Assembly: GCA_039794405.1 (NCBI GenBank)
Contig: JBDIVL010000021.1
Location: 6,500 to 70,499, forward strand
Source of the DNA: JBDIVL01 sp039794405
GTDB lineage: Bacteria; Planctomycetota; Brocadiia; Brocadiales; Brocadiaceae
Reading direction: 5' to 3'
Length of the DNA: 64,000 nt
Shown here piece after piece: positions 9,646 to 17,671 of this stretch (positions within the stretch are counted from its first letter, which is position 1; every line of letters begins with the position of its first letter). The position numbers and the translations under genes are program-made. Below the pieces are notes generated by a model that was not told the DNA's origin, made no database searches, and saw only the letters and a list, made by a program, of their open reading frames with translations.

Positions 9646-11037
9646 ATGAAGATCCTAATCCTTGCAGGTGGTTCAAATACGAAATTATGGCCATTATCGA
9701 GAGAAAACTACCCAAAACAGTTCTTAAAGTTGAATGGAGGCTGCTCCCTCCTGCGGCAGACCGTAGAGATATTTTTAAATGTAGTACCGGCGCATGATAT
9801 CGTTGTAGTAACAAACACGGACTACAAACACTATATTACATCCGATCTTGCAAATTTACCTGCTATACATATCGTACTTGAACCTGCCTCCAGAAATACA
9901 ACCCCGGCAATAGCGCTCGGAATTACCTATTGCAGAGAAAAGCTCGATTGCAAAGATGATGAGGTTATATTCGTATCCCCTTCCGACTATATAATAAAAC
10001 CTGTTAGTAAATTTACAGAATACATAAAGTCTACACCCGAAATAACCCAAAAAGGCCACATAGTAACGTTCGGCATAAAACCGAACAAGCCCGAAACAGC
10101 CTGCAAGTATATAAAAACCAATCACCGGCAGATCGTCATGAGTAACCATAATTTTCTTACCGTAGAAGATTTCATCGAAAACCCCGGCGATGAAACCGCA
10201 AAAAATTACTTGATGGAAGGATCATATTACTGGCACTTAGGAATGTACGCTTTTCGTGTCAGTACGATACTGGAAGAATTGAATAAATTTGCTCCCAGGG
10301 TAAAAAATATGCTTGACGGCAGCCTTGAAGAATTCATATCAAAATTTACTATGATACCTGATATATCTATTGATAATGCCGTAATGAAAAAATCCGAAAA
10401 AGTCGCCATGCTCCCCGTTGATATATACTGGAATGATATAAACTCATGGGACGCTTTATTTGAAACATTTGATAAAGACGAAAACGGAAATGTAACAAAT
10501 GGCGATATCCTTACCATAGATACAAAAAATACCATGATACTTGGTAACAAAAGGATAATAACAACGATAGGTCTGGAAGATACCCTGATAGTCGAGACTG
10601 ATGACGCCATGTTGATTACAAAAATGGGACATGCACAGAGGGTTAAAGATATCATAAGTAAGCTGAAGACCGACAAGAGAAAAGAGGTAGTGGAACATAC
10701 AACAACGTACAGGCCATGGGGAAGCTATACGGTTCTTGAAGAAGGAGAGAGGTACAAAATAAAGAGGATCGTAGTAAAACCAGGGGAAAAGCTCAGTCTT
10801 CAGAAGCACCATCACAGGTCAGAACACTGGATAGTCGTCAGAGGTACTGCAAAGGTAACCATTGGAGAAAAAGAGAAATTTATCCACGAAAATGAGTCCG
10901 CGTATGTATCAAAATCGACAAACCACAGGGTTGAAAACCCCGGCAAAATCCCTATCGAAATCATTGAGGTTCAGAGTGGAGAGTACGTAGAAGAGGATGA
11001 TATCGTGCGGATCGAGGATGTTTATAAGAGGGTTTGA
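9646..11037 (+). CDS. manC: Bifunctional mannose-1-phosphate guanylyltransferase / mannose-6-phosphate isomerase
   Basis: This 463-residue protein should make GDP-mannose from mannose-1-P and GTP, and interconvert fructose-6-P and mannose-6-P, feeding mannose-derived sugars into surface glycans. The N-terminal nucleotidyltransferase opens with ILAGGSNTKLWPLSR and PKQFLKL. The C-terminal type II isomerase cupin has RPWGSY at about residue 356 and QKHHHRSEHWIVVRG at about 385-399, the metal-binding part. The usual signature is GGSGTRLWPLSR; here Gly is Asn and Arg is Lys, an unusual double change in the nucleotide-binding loop. The family also normally has a WSDVGSW segment, read here as WNDINSW. 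An AAGGA site lies seven bases before the ATG. The cupin half looks intact; guanylyltransferase activity is less certain. Confidence 0.85.
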   Translation: MKILILAGGSNTKLWPLSRENYPKQFLKLNGGCSLLRQTVEIFLNVVPAHDIVVVTNTDYKHYITSDLANLPAIHIVLEPASRNTTPAIALGITYCREKLDCKDDEVIFVSPSDYIIKPVSKFTEYIKSTPEITQKGHIVTFGIKPNKPETACKYIKTNHRQIVMSNHNFLTVEDFIENPGDETAKNYLMEGSYYWHLGMYAFRVSTILEELNKFAPRVKNMLDGSLEEFISKFTMIPDISIDNAVMKKSEKVAMLPVDIYWNDINSWDALFETFDKDENGNVTNGDILTIDTKNTMILGNKRIITTIGLEDTLIVETDDAMLITKMGHAQRVKDIISKLKTDKRKEVVEHTTTYRPWGSYTVLEEGERYKIKRIVVKPGEKLSLQKHHHRSEHWIVVRGTAKVTIGEKEKFIHENESAYVSKSTNHRVENPGKIPIEIIEVQSGEYVEEDDIVRIEDVYKRV

Positions 11038-11589
11038 AGCTATAATCATTATTGCAGGTTCAGGTTTGTACCTTGAACCTGATATTTTATAGTGTTGATT
11101 CCGCCGACTATTGAACCATCCCTGAGGATTCACCTTGCTGTCTTATTTAAAATCTATTTGATAGTTATTGCCGGTGATTTTGTTTCCCAAGGTTAAATTA
11201 GGCTATCTGTGACAGCAATTCTGCCTTACTTGTCATTCCTGTGTAAACGAGAATCCAAACATATCTAAAAAGCATCTGGATTCCCACTGGAGTTTATCTT
11301 CGTAAAAGCGGGGATGGGAACGACATGATGACAACAATTTACTTTGAATTTCCTAAACATTAAATTAGGCTAGGTTTTAAAATTCAAAACCCAACGATTT
11401 TCTTTTTACCCACCCCTATCCCCTCCCAGGAGAGGACTTCTAAAGGATTCCCCTCCTGGGAGGGGACTAAGGGGTGGGTTTCCTTCCTAGAGGGAACTTT
11501 TGATTCCCCTCTTGAGAGGAGTTAGGAGTGGGTTAACGGCATAATGAAAAACTTTGAGATCCTATACATCAACTTTCTATATTACCAAC
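11038..11589. repeat. Repeat-filled gap downstream of manC
   Basis: No gene is seen. A GGATTCCCACTGGAG/AATCC-type element occupies about 11230-11330. Large CCCACCCCTATCCCCTCCC and GGAGGGGACTAAGGGGTGGG arms lie at 11408-11480, followed by a degenerate repeat of the same type to about 11535. Confidence 0.6.
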
Positions 11590-11701
11590 GTAGGGGCAAA
11601 TCTTGTGTTTGCCCAAATGGGAAACAAAAACAAACGTTTTGAATCGTGCAGAGCCGGGGCGAACACAAGTAAGGGCAGGTTTTAAACCTGCCCCTACAAC
11701 A
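11590..11701 (+). repeat. Left copy of ~110-bp inverted repeat flanking kdsC-kdsD
   Basis: It begins GTAGGGGCAAATCTTGTGTT and ends with the palindrome AGGGCAGGTTTTAAACCTG. It is the reverse complement of 13738-13847 with only a handful of differences. It ends 15 bp before the kdsC stop codon. Confidence 0.85.
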
Positions 11702-11715
11702 AAACACTGAAATTT

Positions 11716-12225
11716 TTATACATCAAGATACCGCTTCATGATAAGGTGCCATTTATCCTGGTATTTGATTATCATTTCCGCAACCTCTCTCACTGCACCA
11801 AACCCACCTCTCGCCTTTGTAACATAGGCTGCTTCCCGCTTAACAACCGGTGAGGCATTAGCGACCGTGACAGGAAATCCCACGCGATAGAGTACCGGCA
11901 GGTCTATGAGGTCGTCACCGATATAACATACTTCTTCGTCCCGCAATCCGTATTTCTCCCGTATCTCTTTATAAGCCTCTAATTTATTTACAACCCCCTG
12001 GTATACATCAACAATATTCAGCTCTTTTGCCCGATGGATTACCGCCTTACTCGTTCTTCCGCTAATAATGGCAGTTTTGATACCAACGCGATGAAGATAA
12101 GAAATGCCAGTACCATCTAATATGTTAAATCCCTTTGTTTCAGCACCATGAGCATCGATGTAAATGGTACCATCCGTCAGAACGCCATCGACATCAATAA
12201 TAACAATTTTTATATCTTTTACCAT
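11716..12225 (-). CDS. kdsC: 3-deoxy-D-manno-octulosonate 8-phosphate phosphatase
   Basis: This 169-residue HAD-superfamily phosphatase hydrolyses KDO-8-phosphate to KDO, the inner-core sugar of lipopolysaccharide. HAD motif I, DVDGVLTDG, is at residues 11-19 with both aspartates. Motif II (ISGR) and motif IV (YIGDDLIDLP, about 102-111) follow. KdsC lacks a cap domain, and the length is exactly that of the tetrameric family. ARGGFGAVREV near the C-terminus is the conserved tail that covers the neighbouring active site. It lies downstream of kdsD on the same strand, separated by a 464-bp repeat-filled gap. Both genes lie inside the inverted-repeat pair. No clear ribosome site is seen. Confidence 0.93.
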   Translation of the reverse strand: MVKDIKIVIIDVDGVLTDGTIYIDAHGAETKGFNILDGTGISYLHRVGIKTAIISGRTSKAVIHRAKELNIVDVYQGVVNKLEAYKEIREKYGLRDEEVCYIGDDLIDLPVLYRVGFPVTVANASPVVKREAAYVTKARGGFGAVREVAEMIIKYQDKWHLIMKRYLDV

Positions 12226-12689
12226 TGATATTCTTGTTGTATTTTTTTGCTTACTGCCTAATGCATCTCTTGGTTATGGCTTGCACCCCAAGGTTGGTTC
12301 AATCTCAATGTCATTAAGTTAAGGATTATTGATCAAAACAACCCCCTTTGTTCCCCCTTTTTTAAGGGAGACTTTTACCGCAGGTAGCTTAACTTAATGA
12401 CATTGGGTCAATCTTGTAGATTGAACCATACGTTTGGAATTGACGTACGGCTTTTGATGAGTGCCAGACATAGGCAAACGAGCCAAAACATTTCGGTTCA
12501 ATCGTGGACGATTGAACCAACCCTGACCATACCCCTGAAAATGTACATAAGTTAACTGGGTAAAGTGGACATCGCTCACCAAATATCGCCGAGGACACGG
12601 ACAAACAAGGTTTGTCGTTCGACTGAGCTCACGACGAAGTCCGTGCCACCCGCAAAACCGCTTAATTAAAATGAAAATTCCGTAACAAT
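12226..12689. repeat. Repeat block between kdsC and kdsD (GGTTCAATC double-palindrome element)
   Basis: No gene is seen. AATGTCATTAAGTTAAG (12309-12325) and its inverse CTTAACTTAATGACATT (12388-12404) bracket a CCCCCTTTGTTCCCCC segment. At 12405-12526 is an element with two palindromes, GGTCAATCTTGTAGATTGAA and GGTTCAATCGTGGACGATTG, separated by about 75 bp. GGACACGGACAAAC/GTCCGTGCCACC pieces follow to about 12653. A close copy of the central element is at 17325-17456. Confidence 0.7.
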
Positions 12690-13664
12690 TTACAGCCCAA
12701 CCTCCAGTAAATCCTGCACGTCTATGATGCCAACAGGTGTGTTTGAGTCATCAACCACGGGGAGTTGATCGATTTTGTAATCCTTGAGTACCTTATATGC
12801 CTCAGCAACTAAACATCGGGATTTTATAACTCTGGGTGACCGGGTCATGACCTCTTTTACCCTGCTCTGCAAAACCGATGCACCGTTTCTCAAGTGTCTC
12901 CTTAGGTCTCCGTCGGTAAAAAATCCCACGAGTTTATTGTGTTTATCAACAATACTCACGGCTCCCGGCTTGCCTGCTGTTTCCGTCATAATATCAAGAA
13001 CGTCCTTCAAAAGCGCATCCTCACAAGCCACAGGATTTTCCTCATTTTTCCGCATAACCATCTCTACCGTAAGCAATTTCCTGCCAAGTTCTCCACCCGG
13101 ATGATAAAATGCATAATCTTCTTTTCTGAGGTTTCGTTTTTTAAATATTGTAAGTGCTAAAGCATCGCCGAGGGCAAGCATGGCCGTTGAACTTGCCGAA
13201 GGTGCAAGGCCCAAAGGGCATGGTTCTTCAATTTTTCCAATATCAAGTACAACATCGCTGTGCATAGCCAAAGAAGATTTATTATTTCCCGTAATAGCAA
13301 TCACCTTTGCCCCTATTTGCTTAACAAAGGGTAAGAGGATAATAACCTCTGTCTCTCCGCTGTTAGAAAGCGCAAGTACAATGTCATCCTCAACAATTCT
13401 ACCAAGGTCGCCATGTCTTGCTTCCGATGAATGAATCCAGTATGAGGGGGTTCCTGTACTGGCCAATGTCGCGGAAATCTTTTGGCCAATAATCCCTGCC
13501 TTTCCAATACCGGTAACTACCACCCTTCCTTTACAGGCAAAGATTAAATCGACCGCCTTTTGAAAATGATGGTCCAGGCGGCTTATCAGATTCTTTATTG
13601 CTTCTGACTCAAGGAATAACACCTCTTTTGCAAAGTCAATATCGGATGAATACTTTTCTTTCAT
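12690..13664 (-). CDS. kdsD: D-arabinose-5-phosphate isomerase (KpsF/GutQ family)
   Basis: This 324-residue protein interconverts ribulose-5-P and arabinose-5-P, the first step of KDO synthesis. The N-terminal SIS sugar-isomerase domain (about residues 35-175) contains VTGIGKAG, SSEARHGDLG, SNSGETEV and PLGLAPSASST, then the HPGGELGRKLL motif at about 188-198. Two CBS domains fill residues 205-324, ending in QLPVVDDSNTPVGIIDVQDL. Length and order are those of a full family member. With kdsC it makes a two-gene KDO supply cassette; kdsA and kdsB are not in the window. The upstream ribosome site is weak. Confidence 0.93.
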   Translation of the reverse strand: MKEKYSSDIDFAKEVLFLESEAIKNLISRLDHHFQKAVDLIFACKGRVVVTGIGKAGIIGQKISATLASTGTPSYWIHSSEARHGDLGRIVEDDIVLALSNSGETEVIILLPFVKQIGAKVIAITGNNKSSLAMHSDVVLDIGKIEEPCPLGLAPSASSTAMLALGDALALTIFKKRNLRKEDYAFYHPGGELGRKLLTVEMVMRKNEENPVACEDALLKDVLDIMTETAGKPGAVSIVDKHNKLVGFFTDGDLRRHLRNGASVLQSRVKEVMTRSPRVIKSRCLVAEAYKVLKDYKIDQLPVVDDSNTPVGIIDVQDLLEVGL

Positions 13665-13737
13665 AGTTGGTATGATCTTTCGGGTGATTATGGCAAAGAA
13701 TTTATTATTCTGACGTATAGAAATTTGAATGTTCTGT

Positions 13738-13847
13738 TGTAGGGGCAGGTTTTAAACCTGCCCCTACTTGTGTTCGCCCCGACTCTGCACAATTCAAAAC
13801 GTTTGTTTTTGTTTCCCATTTGGGCGAACACAAGGTTCGCCCCTACG
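13738..13847 (-). repeat. Right copy of ~110-bp inverted repeat flanking kdsC-kdsD
   Basis: It starts with the 29-bp palindrome at 13739-13767 (arms GTAGGGGCAGGTTT) and ends TTCGCCCCTACG. It is the inverse of 11590-11701. The interval between the two copies holds only kdsC, kdsD and a smaller repeat. A further GGACAAACCAGTTTGTCC hairpin lies at 13945-13962. Confidence 0.85.
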
Positions 13848-14236
13848 CAGGCGTTATAAAAAAGTACCGCAGGCCTAATTTATAATAATCCAAGTGAAAC
13901 CGAACAAAATGGATCAGAATTTGATTACATCAGACGCAAGCATGGACAAACCAGTTTGTCCATGCCACCCCTTTTAACGTTAACATCTTCAACATATGCA
14001 GAACCCTAAGTAATGTTCTGTTTCATCCTCCGGATACTATAATTACATGAATTCTTTTCTATTAAAGGTATCCGATTATAGTGAGCGTTTCCCTAGTATT
14101 CAAGAAAAATAAAAGCCCGGAAAAGTATTTTCCCCGGAGATGCATAATTTGAGGGAGGCGGAAACTACCTTGCCTAGGTTATCCCCGTATGGTGTGGCTC
14201 TTCCTGATGATGACTGGTTTTCGTTCGCATATCCAA
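13848..14236. repeat. Gap with hairpin remnants, no gene
   Basis: It holds the ATGGACAAACCAGTTTGTCC hairpin (13943-13962) and degenerate sequence. No credible coding region or promoter is seen between the right kds repeat and the glycosyltransferase stop codon. Confidence 0.5.
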
Positions 14237-15205
14237 TCATATACTCTTCCGCTTTGCCATGAACGTGAATATCTCTTCCCATTCTTCTGTGAATCGCTTT
14301 ATACCAAATCGCTGTTCTGCATACTCCCTGGCGTTTTTCCCAAGTTTTTTCGCCAGGGCTTTATCCTTTAACAGAAGCTGCATCCTGTCAATCAGAGAAT
14401 CAACATTCGTATCGATAAAACCTGTCTCACCATTTTTTACAACAGTAGCTATTTCTGTTGTAGCAAGTGCAACGATAGGCAGACCGAGCATCATTGCTTC
14501 ACATACTGCCAGCCCGAAGCTTGTGTAACGAACAGGATAAAAGAAAAAGCGGTACCTTGGCAGGAACGAAGGCAACTCAGCTAGCCGTATCTCACCTAAA
14601 CCTCCCGCACTCTCATATTCCATGCCTATAAGGTCTAAAGGCACTACTTCACGGGTTTTTTGAAAAATATCAAAACCCATTCTCCTTCCCCTTGTTGCCA
14701 GTCCGTTGATTACAACAATGCCTTTTTCTAGTTCACCGGTATATTCCATACCCGGATAAGGAATGTAAACGCCGTGTTCAATTACTCTTGTTGGTGTCCT
14801 GCCGTTATCCCACATTAAATTATTAAAATGGATTACATGTATCAGGAGCATGTCGGGATCATCAACGATATGCTTTGTCTCTGTTGGATGCTCACGCGGT
14901 GGGTCGTGTTCAAGATAAATGCGGGGAAGATTTCTCTGTTTTTCTGATAAGATTTTATATTGGTCTTCCAGATAATTTTTTTTCGATTGAAAAACGATAC
15001 AATCGAATTCATAATCCTTCACGTCTTCTGCGGGAATTTGATATACATTATCTCCAAACGGAAACCCCGTTGTCTTTCCCCCATATCCCGGCTCTCCCGG
15101 AAGATAAGGCAAAAAAAAGTCGCAATCAGCCTGGGTTAGATAAAGCAGGTAGCTTCCGTGTATATGCCAGGTAAAGATGCGTAATTTATTTGACGTCCTG
15201 TACAT
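14237..15205 (-). CDS. GT4-like glycosyltransferase
   Basis: This 322-residue protein has a GT-B C-terminal half. It contains YTSFGLAVCEAMMLGLP at about residues 225-241 (the donor loop, with a single clear Glu rather than the usual E-x7-E pair), then IATVVKNGETGFI and a C-terminal helix REYAEQRFGIKRFTEEWEEI. The N-terminal half (WHIHGSYLLYLTQADCDFFLPYLPG) resembles glycosyltransferases that begin with an HGSY-type acceptor loop. It is monocistronic on the minus strand. A GGAAGTGAAAAGG segment upstream gives a possible ribosome site. Role: surface glycan assembly; donor unknown. Confidence 0.78.
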   Translation of the reverse strand: MYRTSNKLRIFTWHIHGSYLLYLTQADCDFFLPYLPGEPGYGGKTTGFPFGDNVYQIPAEDVKDYEFDCIVFQSKKNYLEDQYKILSEKQRNLPRIYLEHDPPREHPTETKHIVDDPDMLLIHVIHFNNLMWDNGRTPTRVIEHGVYIPYPGMEYTGELEKGIVVINGLATRGRRMGFDIFQKTREVVPLDLIGMEYESAGGLGEIRLAELPSFLPRYRFFFYPVRYTSFGLAVCEAMMLGLPIVALATTEIATVVKNGETGFIDTNVDSLIDRMQLLLKDKALAKKLGKNAREYAEQRFGIKRFTEEWEEIFTFMAKRKSI

Positions 15206-15362
15206 AACTTTTTACCTTTTCACTTCCATAAGACAACGCCTTTTTTCCGGAGGCGAAATACAATACAATCCATGGAATACAATCAAATCCTAACACAGAA
15301 GTACCACAAATTCTAGCGCCTTTTCACGTTCAATTCCATTTACAACAATTTTCAAGCATTCC

Positions 15363-15390
15363 TTGACAATTGGTATTTTCGATTTACAAT
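15363..15390 (+). promoter_or_regulatory. Sigma70-like promoter with no gene for ~640 bp
   Basis: A consensus -35 TTGACA (15363-15368) and a near-consensus -10 TACAAT (15385-15390) are separated by 16 bp. The next rightward coding sequence is the leader at 16026 and the Cys-rich gene at 16077. It therefore drives either a very long 5' leader, a non-coding RNA, or nothing. Confidence 0.4.
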
Positions 15391-15678
15391 GCAGAAAGGA
15401 AATGACCTATACCCTGTATCGGTTCAATTTTCATTGCGTGCCTAAGCTTACCAGAAATTTTTTCAAAAAGTAACTCTTACTCGTATTTCTTTTCATCTTG
15501 TAGTATACCTTTTTTACTTATCAATTCCCTTTTCGAACTTTACAACCTATTCAGAACCTATCCGAAAACAAAAACTGCCATTCCGAATGAAGCGGAACGG
15601 AGTTTTGTTAGAGATGAGAGGCTGGAAGCCGGATATTCAAGCTCTAAAATCCGATCTCCTGGGTTTGTTCAACCTTGG

Positions 15679-15796
15679 GTTGGTTCAATCTTGCAGATTG
15701 AACCATAGTTTTGCATTAGCATATATGCTCTGGATTGGTGTTAAGTGCAGGAAACGTACCTAAACGTTTCGGTTTAATCTACAAGATTGAACCAAC
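15679..15796. repeat. GGTTCAATC double-palindrome element
   Basis: A terminal palindrome GGTTCAATCTTGCAGATTGA and, about 75 bp on, GGTTTAATCTACAAGATTGA bracket a variable spacer that includes CTCTGGATTGGTG. It has the same architecture as 12405-12526 and 17325-17456. Confidence 0.75.
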
Positions 15797-16025
15797 AGAG
15801 AGAGTCAGAAGTTAGAAGCTGGACATCCAATTTCCGACTTCCAATATACGGAGGAATCCCTCGCTTCTTCGCTACCCGGAATGACACACCGGGTTTTCAG
15901 ACCGGCTCTGATTCAGAAACGACCATTGAGTCCTGAATTACGTTCCGGAGCGCTCAGGCATGTCCGGTTTCATACGTAGAGTGCTATAGTTTATCATGTC
16001 TTTTTGTAGAGAAAGGAGGAAGAGA

Positions 16026-16052
16026 ATGTTACTGCGTTGCATACCTCATTAA
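16026..16052 (+). CDS. Possible 8-residue leader peptide MLLRCIPH
   Basis: An ATG at 16026 follows a near-perfect Shine-Dalgarno AAAGGAGG (16012-16019), six bases upstream, and opens an eight-codon frame ending in TAA at 16050. The Cys-rich protein gene starts 24 bp later with its own AGAAAGGAG. The strength of the ribosome site in front of so short a frame suggests it is translated, perhaps as a regulatory leader. A chance duplication of the ribosome-site region is the alternative: AAAGGAG and ATGTTA occur at both starts. Confidence 0.4.
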   Translation: MLLRCIPH

Positions 16053-16076
16053 CAAAAAAGTAGAAAGGAGAAAAAC

Positions 16077-16526
16077 ATGTTACAGAGACTAAAAATATCC
16101 ATATGCTGCATGGCGATATCAGGTATTTTATACATTCCTATGGGCATTATTGAATCAAAAGCATTCGCAGAATCAAAAGAAGCATCAGAAGGGAACCCGC
16201 ATCATCAGGCAAGATGTGGCATGTGTGGCAGCATCCATGACAAATGCGATTTGTGTGGTGAAAGCCATCATAAAGACAGCATATCCGGTTTGATTTGTTT
16301 AGCATATTCTGCACAAAAGGAATTATTAAAGGAGAAGATGAAAACACATCTCGAAGAAAAAGCAGGTAAAAAACTCGATGAAGTAGCCAATCTCGCTGTT
16401 GATGCCATGATTAACAAGTACAAGAAAATGAGGGAATGTAAGAAAAGCCGGGAAGAATTTGAGGAGGATTTGAAAGATATTTTCACAGAGGGAGGTGAAG
16501 AAAAAGAGGAAGCAAGACAACGGTAG
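16077..16526 (+). CDS. Exported Cys/His-rich small protein
   Basis: This 149-residue protein has a signal peptide (hydrophobic core about residues 9-25, likely cleavage after SKAFA at about residue 31). It is followed by a compact cysteine cluster CGMCGSIHDKCDLCGESHH at about 47-65, which looks like a zinc-ribbon or metal-binding knuckle (CxxC and CxxC with flanking histidines). The C-terminal half is a charged, probably helical stretch (KKSREEFEEDLKDIF). AGAAAGGAG precedes the ATG at good spacing. I recognise no family. Periplasmic location with paired CxxC suggests metal binding or disulphide chemistry, by inference only. An eight-codon leader frame lies just upstream. Confidence 0.7.
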   Translation: MLQRLKISICCMAISGILYIPMGIIESKAFAESKEASEGNPHHQARCGMCGSIHDKCDLCGESHHKDSISGLICLAYSAQKELLKEKMKTHLEEKAGKKLDEVANLAVDAMINKYKKMRECKKSREEFEEDLKDIFTEGGEEKEEARQR

Positions 16527-16652
16527 AGAGAAGATTTAAAAAACCGTAGTATTTCAAATGAGATTAAGGGCCTATCTGAAAACCAAGGTGTTATACCGGG
16601 CGACAAAGGAGTGAGGAACCTTTCCATTCACCGCAAAGGCGCAAAGGACGCA

Positions 16653-16680
16653 GTAAGGACACGGCACTCCGTGTCCTCAC
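16653..16680. repeat. Hairpin GAGGACACGG / CCGTGTCCTC type
   Basis: AAGGACACGGCACTCCGTGTCCTC is a near-perfect palindrome, bracketed by longer imperfect arms (GAGGAACCTTTCC at 16613 and AAAGTTCCTCATTCC at 16719). It resembles the 2522-2549 palindrome in its inner GGACACGG arms. Confidence 0.6.
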
Positions 16681-16758
16681 TCTTTGCATCTCTGCGGTAA
16701 GTTCCATACAGAAACAGAAAAAGTTCCTCATTCCGCTTCGCTTCATAGAGTATTTATC

Positions 16759-17286
16759 GTGTTGTTCTGGATACTAACGATCATCCTGGTAATATGGATT
16801 GCTGAAGAATTCATTAACAACTGGAATAACGATCCTCTTGGTAATAGGGCACAGTACTGCCGTCCGAAGCATACTCAGTTTATAGCTTATTATGGTTTGA
16901 GTAAACAATTGCCTGTTTCAGAATTTGAGTTGAAAATGGCTGCAGGAATGTTTTGTGAGAAAAAGGAAATCTTTGTCATTGCATTTTGCAGGAGAGGTGT
17001 GGTTGAAAGAGTATTCGCTACAATCGGTAAATCCTCCCGATGCTCAAGTTCAAATGATATAGCCGAGTGGCTTTGCCTTGCAAAAAAACTTCGTTGTGAT
17101 GAGATCAGGCAATATCATAACCATCCTAATGCGATATTGCGAAAGTATGCATCCCCTACAGATCTCGATATGCATAAAAAAATCAAATCCTTTTTTGAAG
17201 GCAAAAACATCCCCTTTCGTTCTTTTTTAATCTATGCAAACTTCCTTAAAGGCTGGGAAATAAAGGAGTATGGAAAACCGCTATAA
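16759..17286 (+). CDS. Membrane-tethered JAB/RadC-like (MPN) domain protein
   Basis: One N-terminal transmembrane helix (VFIVLFWILTIILVIWI) precedes a domain of about 150 residues that reads like the RadC/prokaryotic-JAB fold. It contains EIFVIAFCRRGVVERVF, then IRQYHNHPNAILRKYASPTD. The HNHP and the later S-x-x-D match the JAMM zinc motif, although the spacing between HNHP and Ser is eight residues rather than the usual six. RadC proteins are normally soluble, so a membrane anchor is unusual. The frame extends upstream to a TTG at 16684, but that part is translated repeat (KVPHSASLHR), so I start at the GTG at 16759; a TTG at 16762 is also possible. Whether it is a peptidase is unknown. Confidence 0.65.
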   Translation: MLFWILTIILVIWIAEEFINNWNNDPLGNRAQYCRPKHTQFIAYYGLSKQLPVSEFELKMAAGMFCEKKEIFVIAFCRRGVVERVFATIGKSSRCSSSNDIAEWLCLAKKLRCDEIRQYHNHPNAILRKYASPTDLDMHKKIKSFFEGKNIPFRSFLIYANFLKGWEIKEYGKPL

Positions 17287-17324
17287 TCCACAGCACAGCG
17301 AATCCGCAACCAAAGGCAACCATC

Positions 17325-17456
17325 CCTCAGGGTTGGTTCAATCTTGCAGATTGAACCATACGTTTGGGATTGATATACGGCTTTTGATTGGTGCCCAGGC
17401 ATAAGCAAGCAAGCCAAAACTTCGGTTCAATCGTGGACGATTAAAATTGAACTAAC
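17325..17456. repeat. GGTTCAATC double-palindrome element, best-preserved copy
   Basis: CCTCAGGGTTGGTTCAATC with a GGTTCAATCTTGCAGATTGA palindrome starts the element, and CGGTTCAATCGTGGACGATT ends it. The spacer (ATACGGCTTTTGATTGGTGC, then GCAAGCAAGCCAAAAC) matches 12405-12526 closely. A solo end with the CACGGACAC tail lies at 17585-17640. Confidence 0.8.
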
Positions 17457-17469
17457 AAAAAACTACGCT

Positions 17470-17499
17470 ATGTGACATTTTGTTTTGAGATCACTATAG
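17470..17499 (+). promoter_or_regulatory. Conserved TGACATTTTGTTTTGAGATC motif
   Basis: ATGTGACATTTTGTTTTGAG followed by ATCACTATAG. Variants occur at 19396-19425 and 59410-59437. Two of the three lie upstream of membrane glycosyltransferase genes (starts 17672 and 59542). It could be a regulator site or simply part of the surrounding repeats. Confidence 0.35.
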
Positions 17500-17671
17500 A
17501 TCTACGATTTCATGAATAAAAATATTTTCACAATTTTAGCAAATACAAAATGGAAAATATAAAATGAAAGAGGTATTATATTATACAAAATGTTTCAGTT
17601 TAATCGTGGACAATTGAACCAACCCTGAGGGCACGGACACACTTGTACACTTGTACCGATATTCGATCTGG

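Larger units (their letters stand above)
15206..16025. repeat. 820-bp gap with a promoter-like site and repeat elements
   Basis: No gene is seen. A TTGACA/TACAAT pair (15363-15390) points right. A CCTATCCGAAAACAAAAACTG element with CATTCCGAATGAAGCGGAACGG follows at about 15548-15600 (relatives at 9107 and 26915). A double-palindrome GGTTCAATC element lies at 15679-15796. Short AGAAGTTAGAAG-type sequence is at about 15797-15840. Confidence 0.55.

Noticed and set aside
12389..12604. Reverse frames of 60-70 codons between kdsC and kdsD
   Set aside because: They lie inside the double-palindrome element and are simply its translation.
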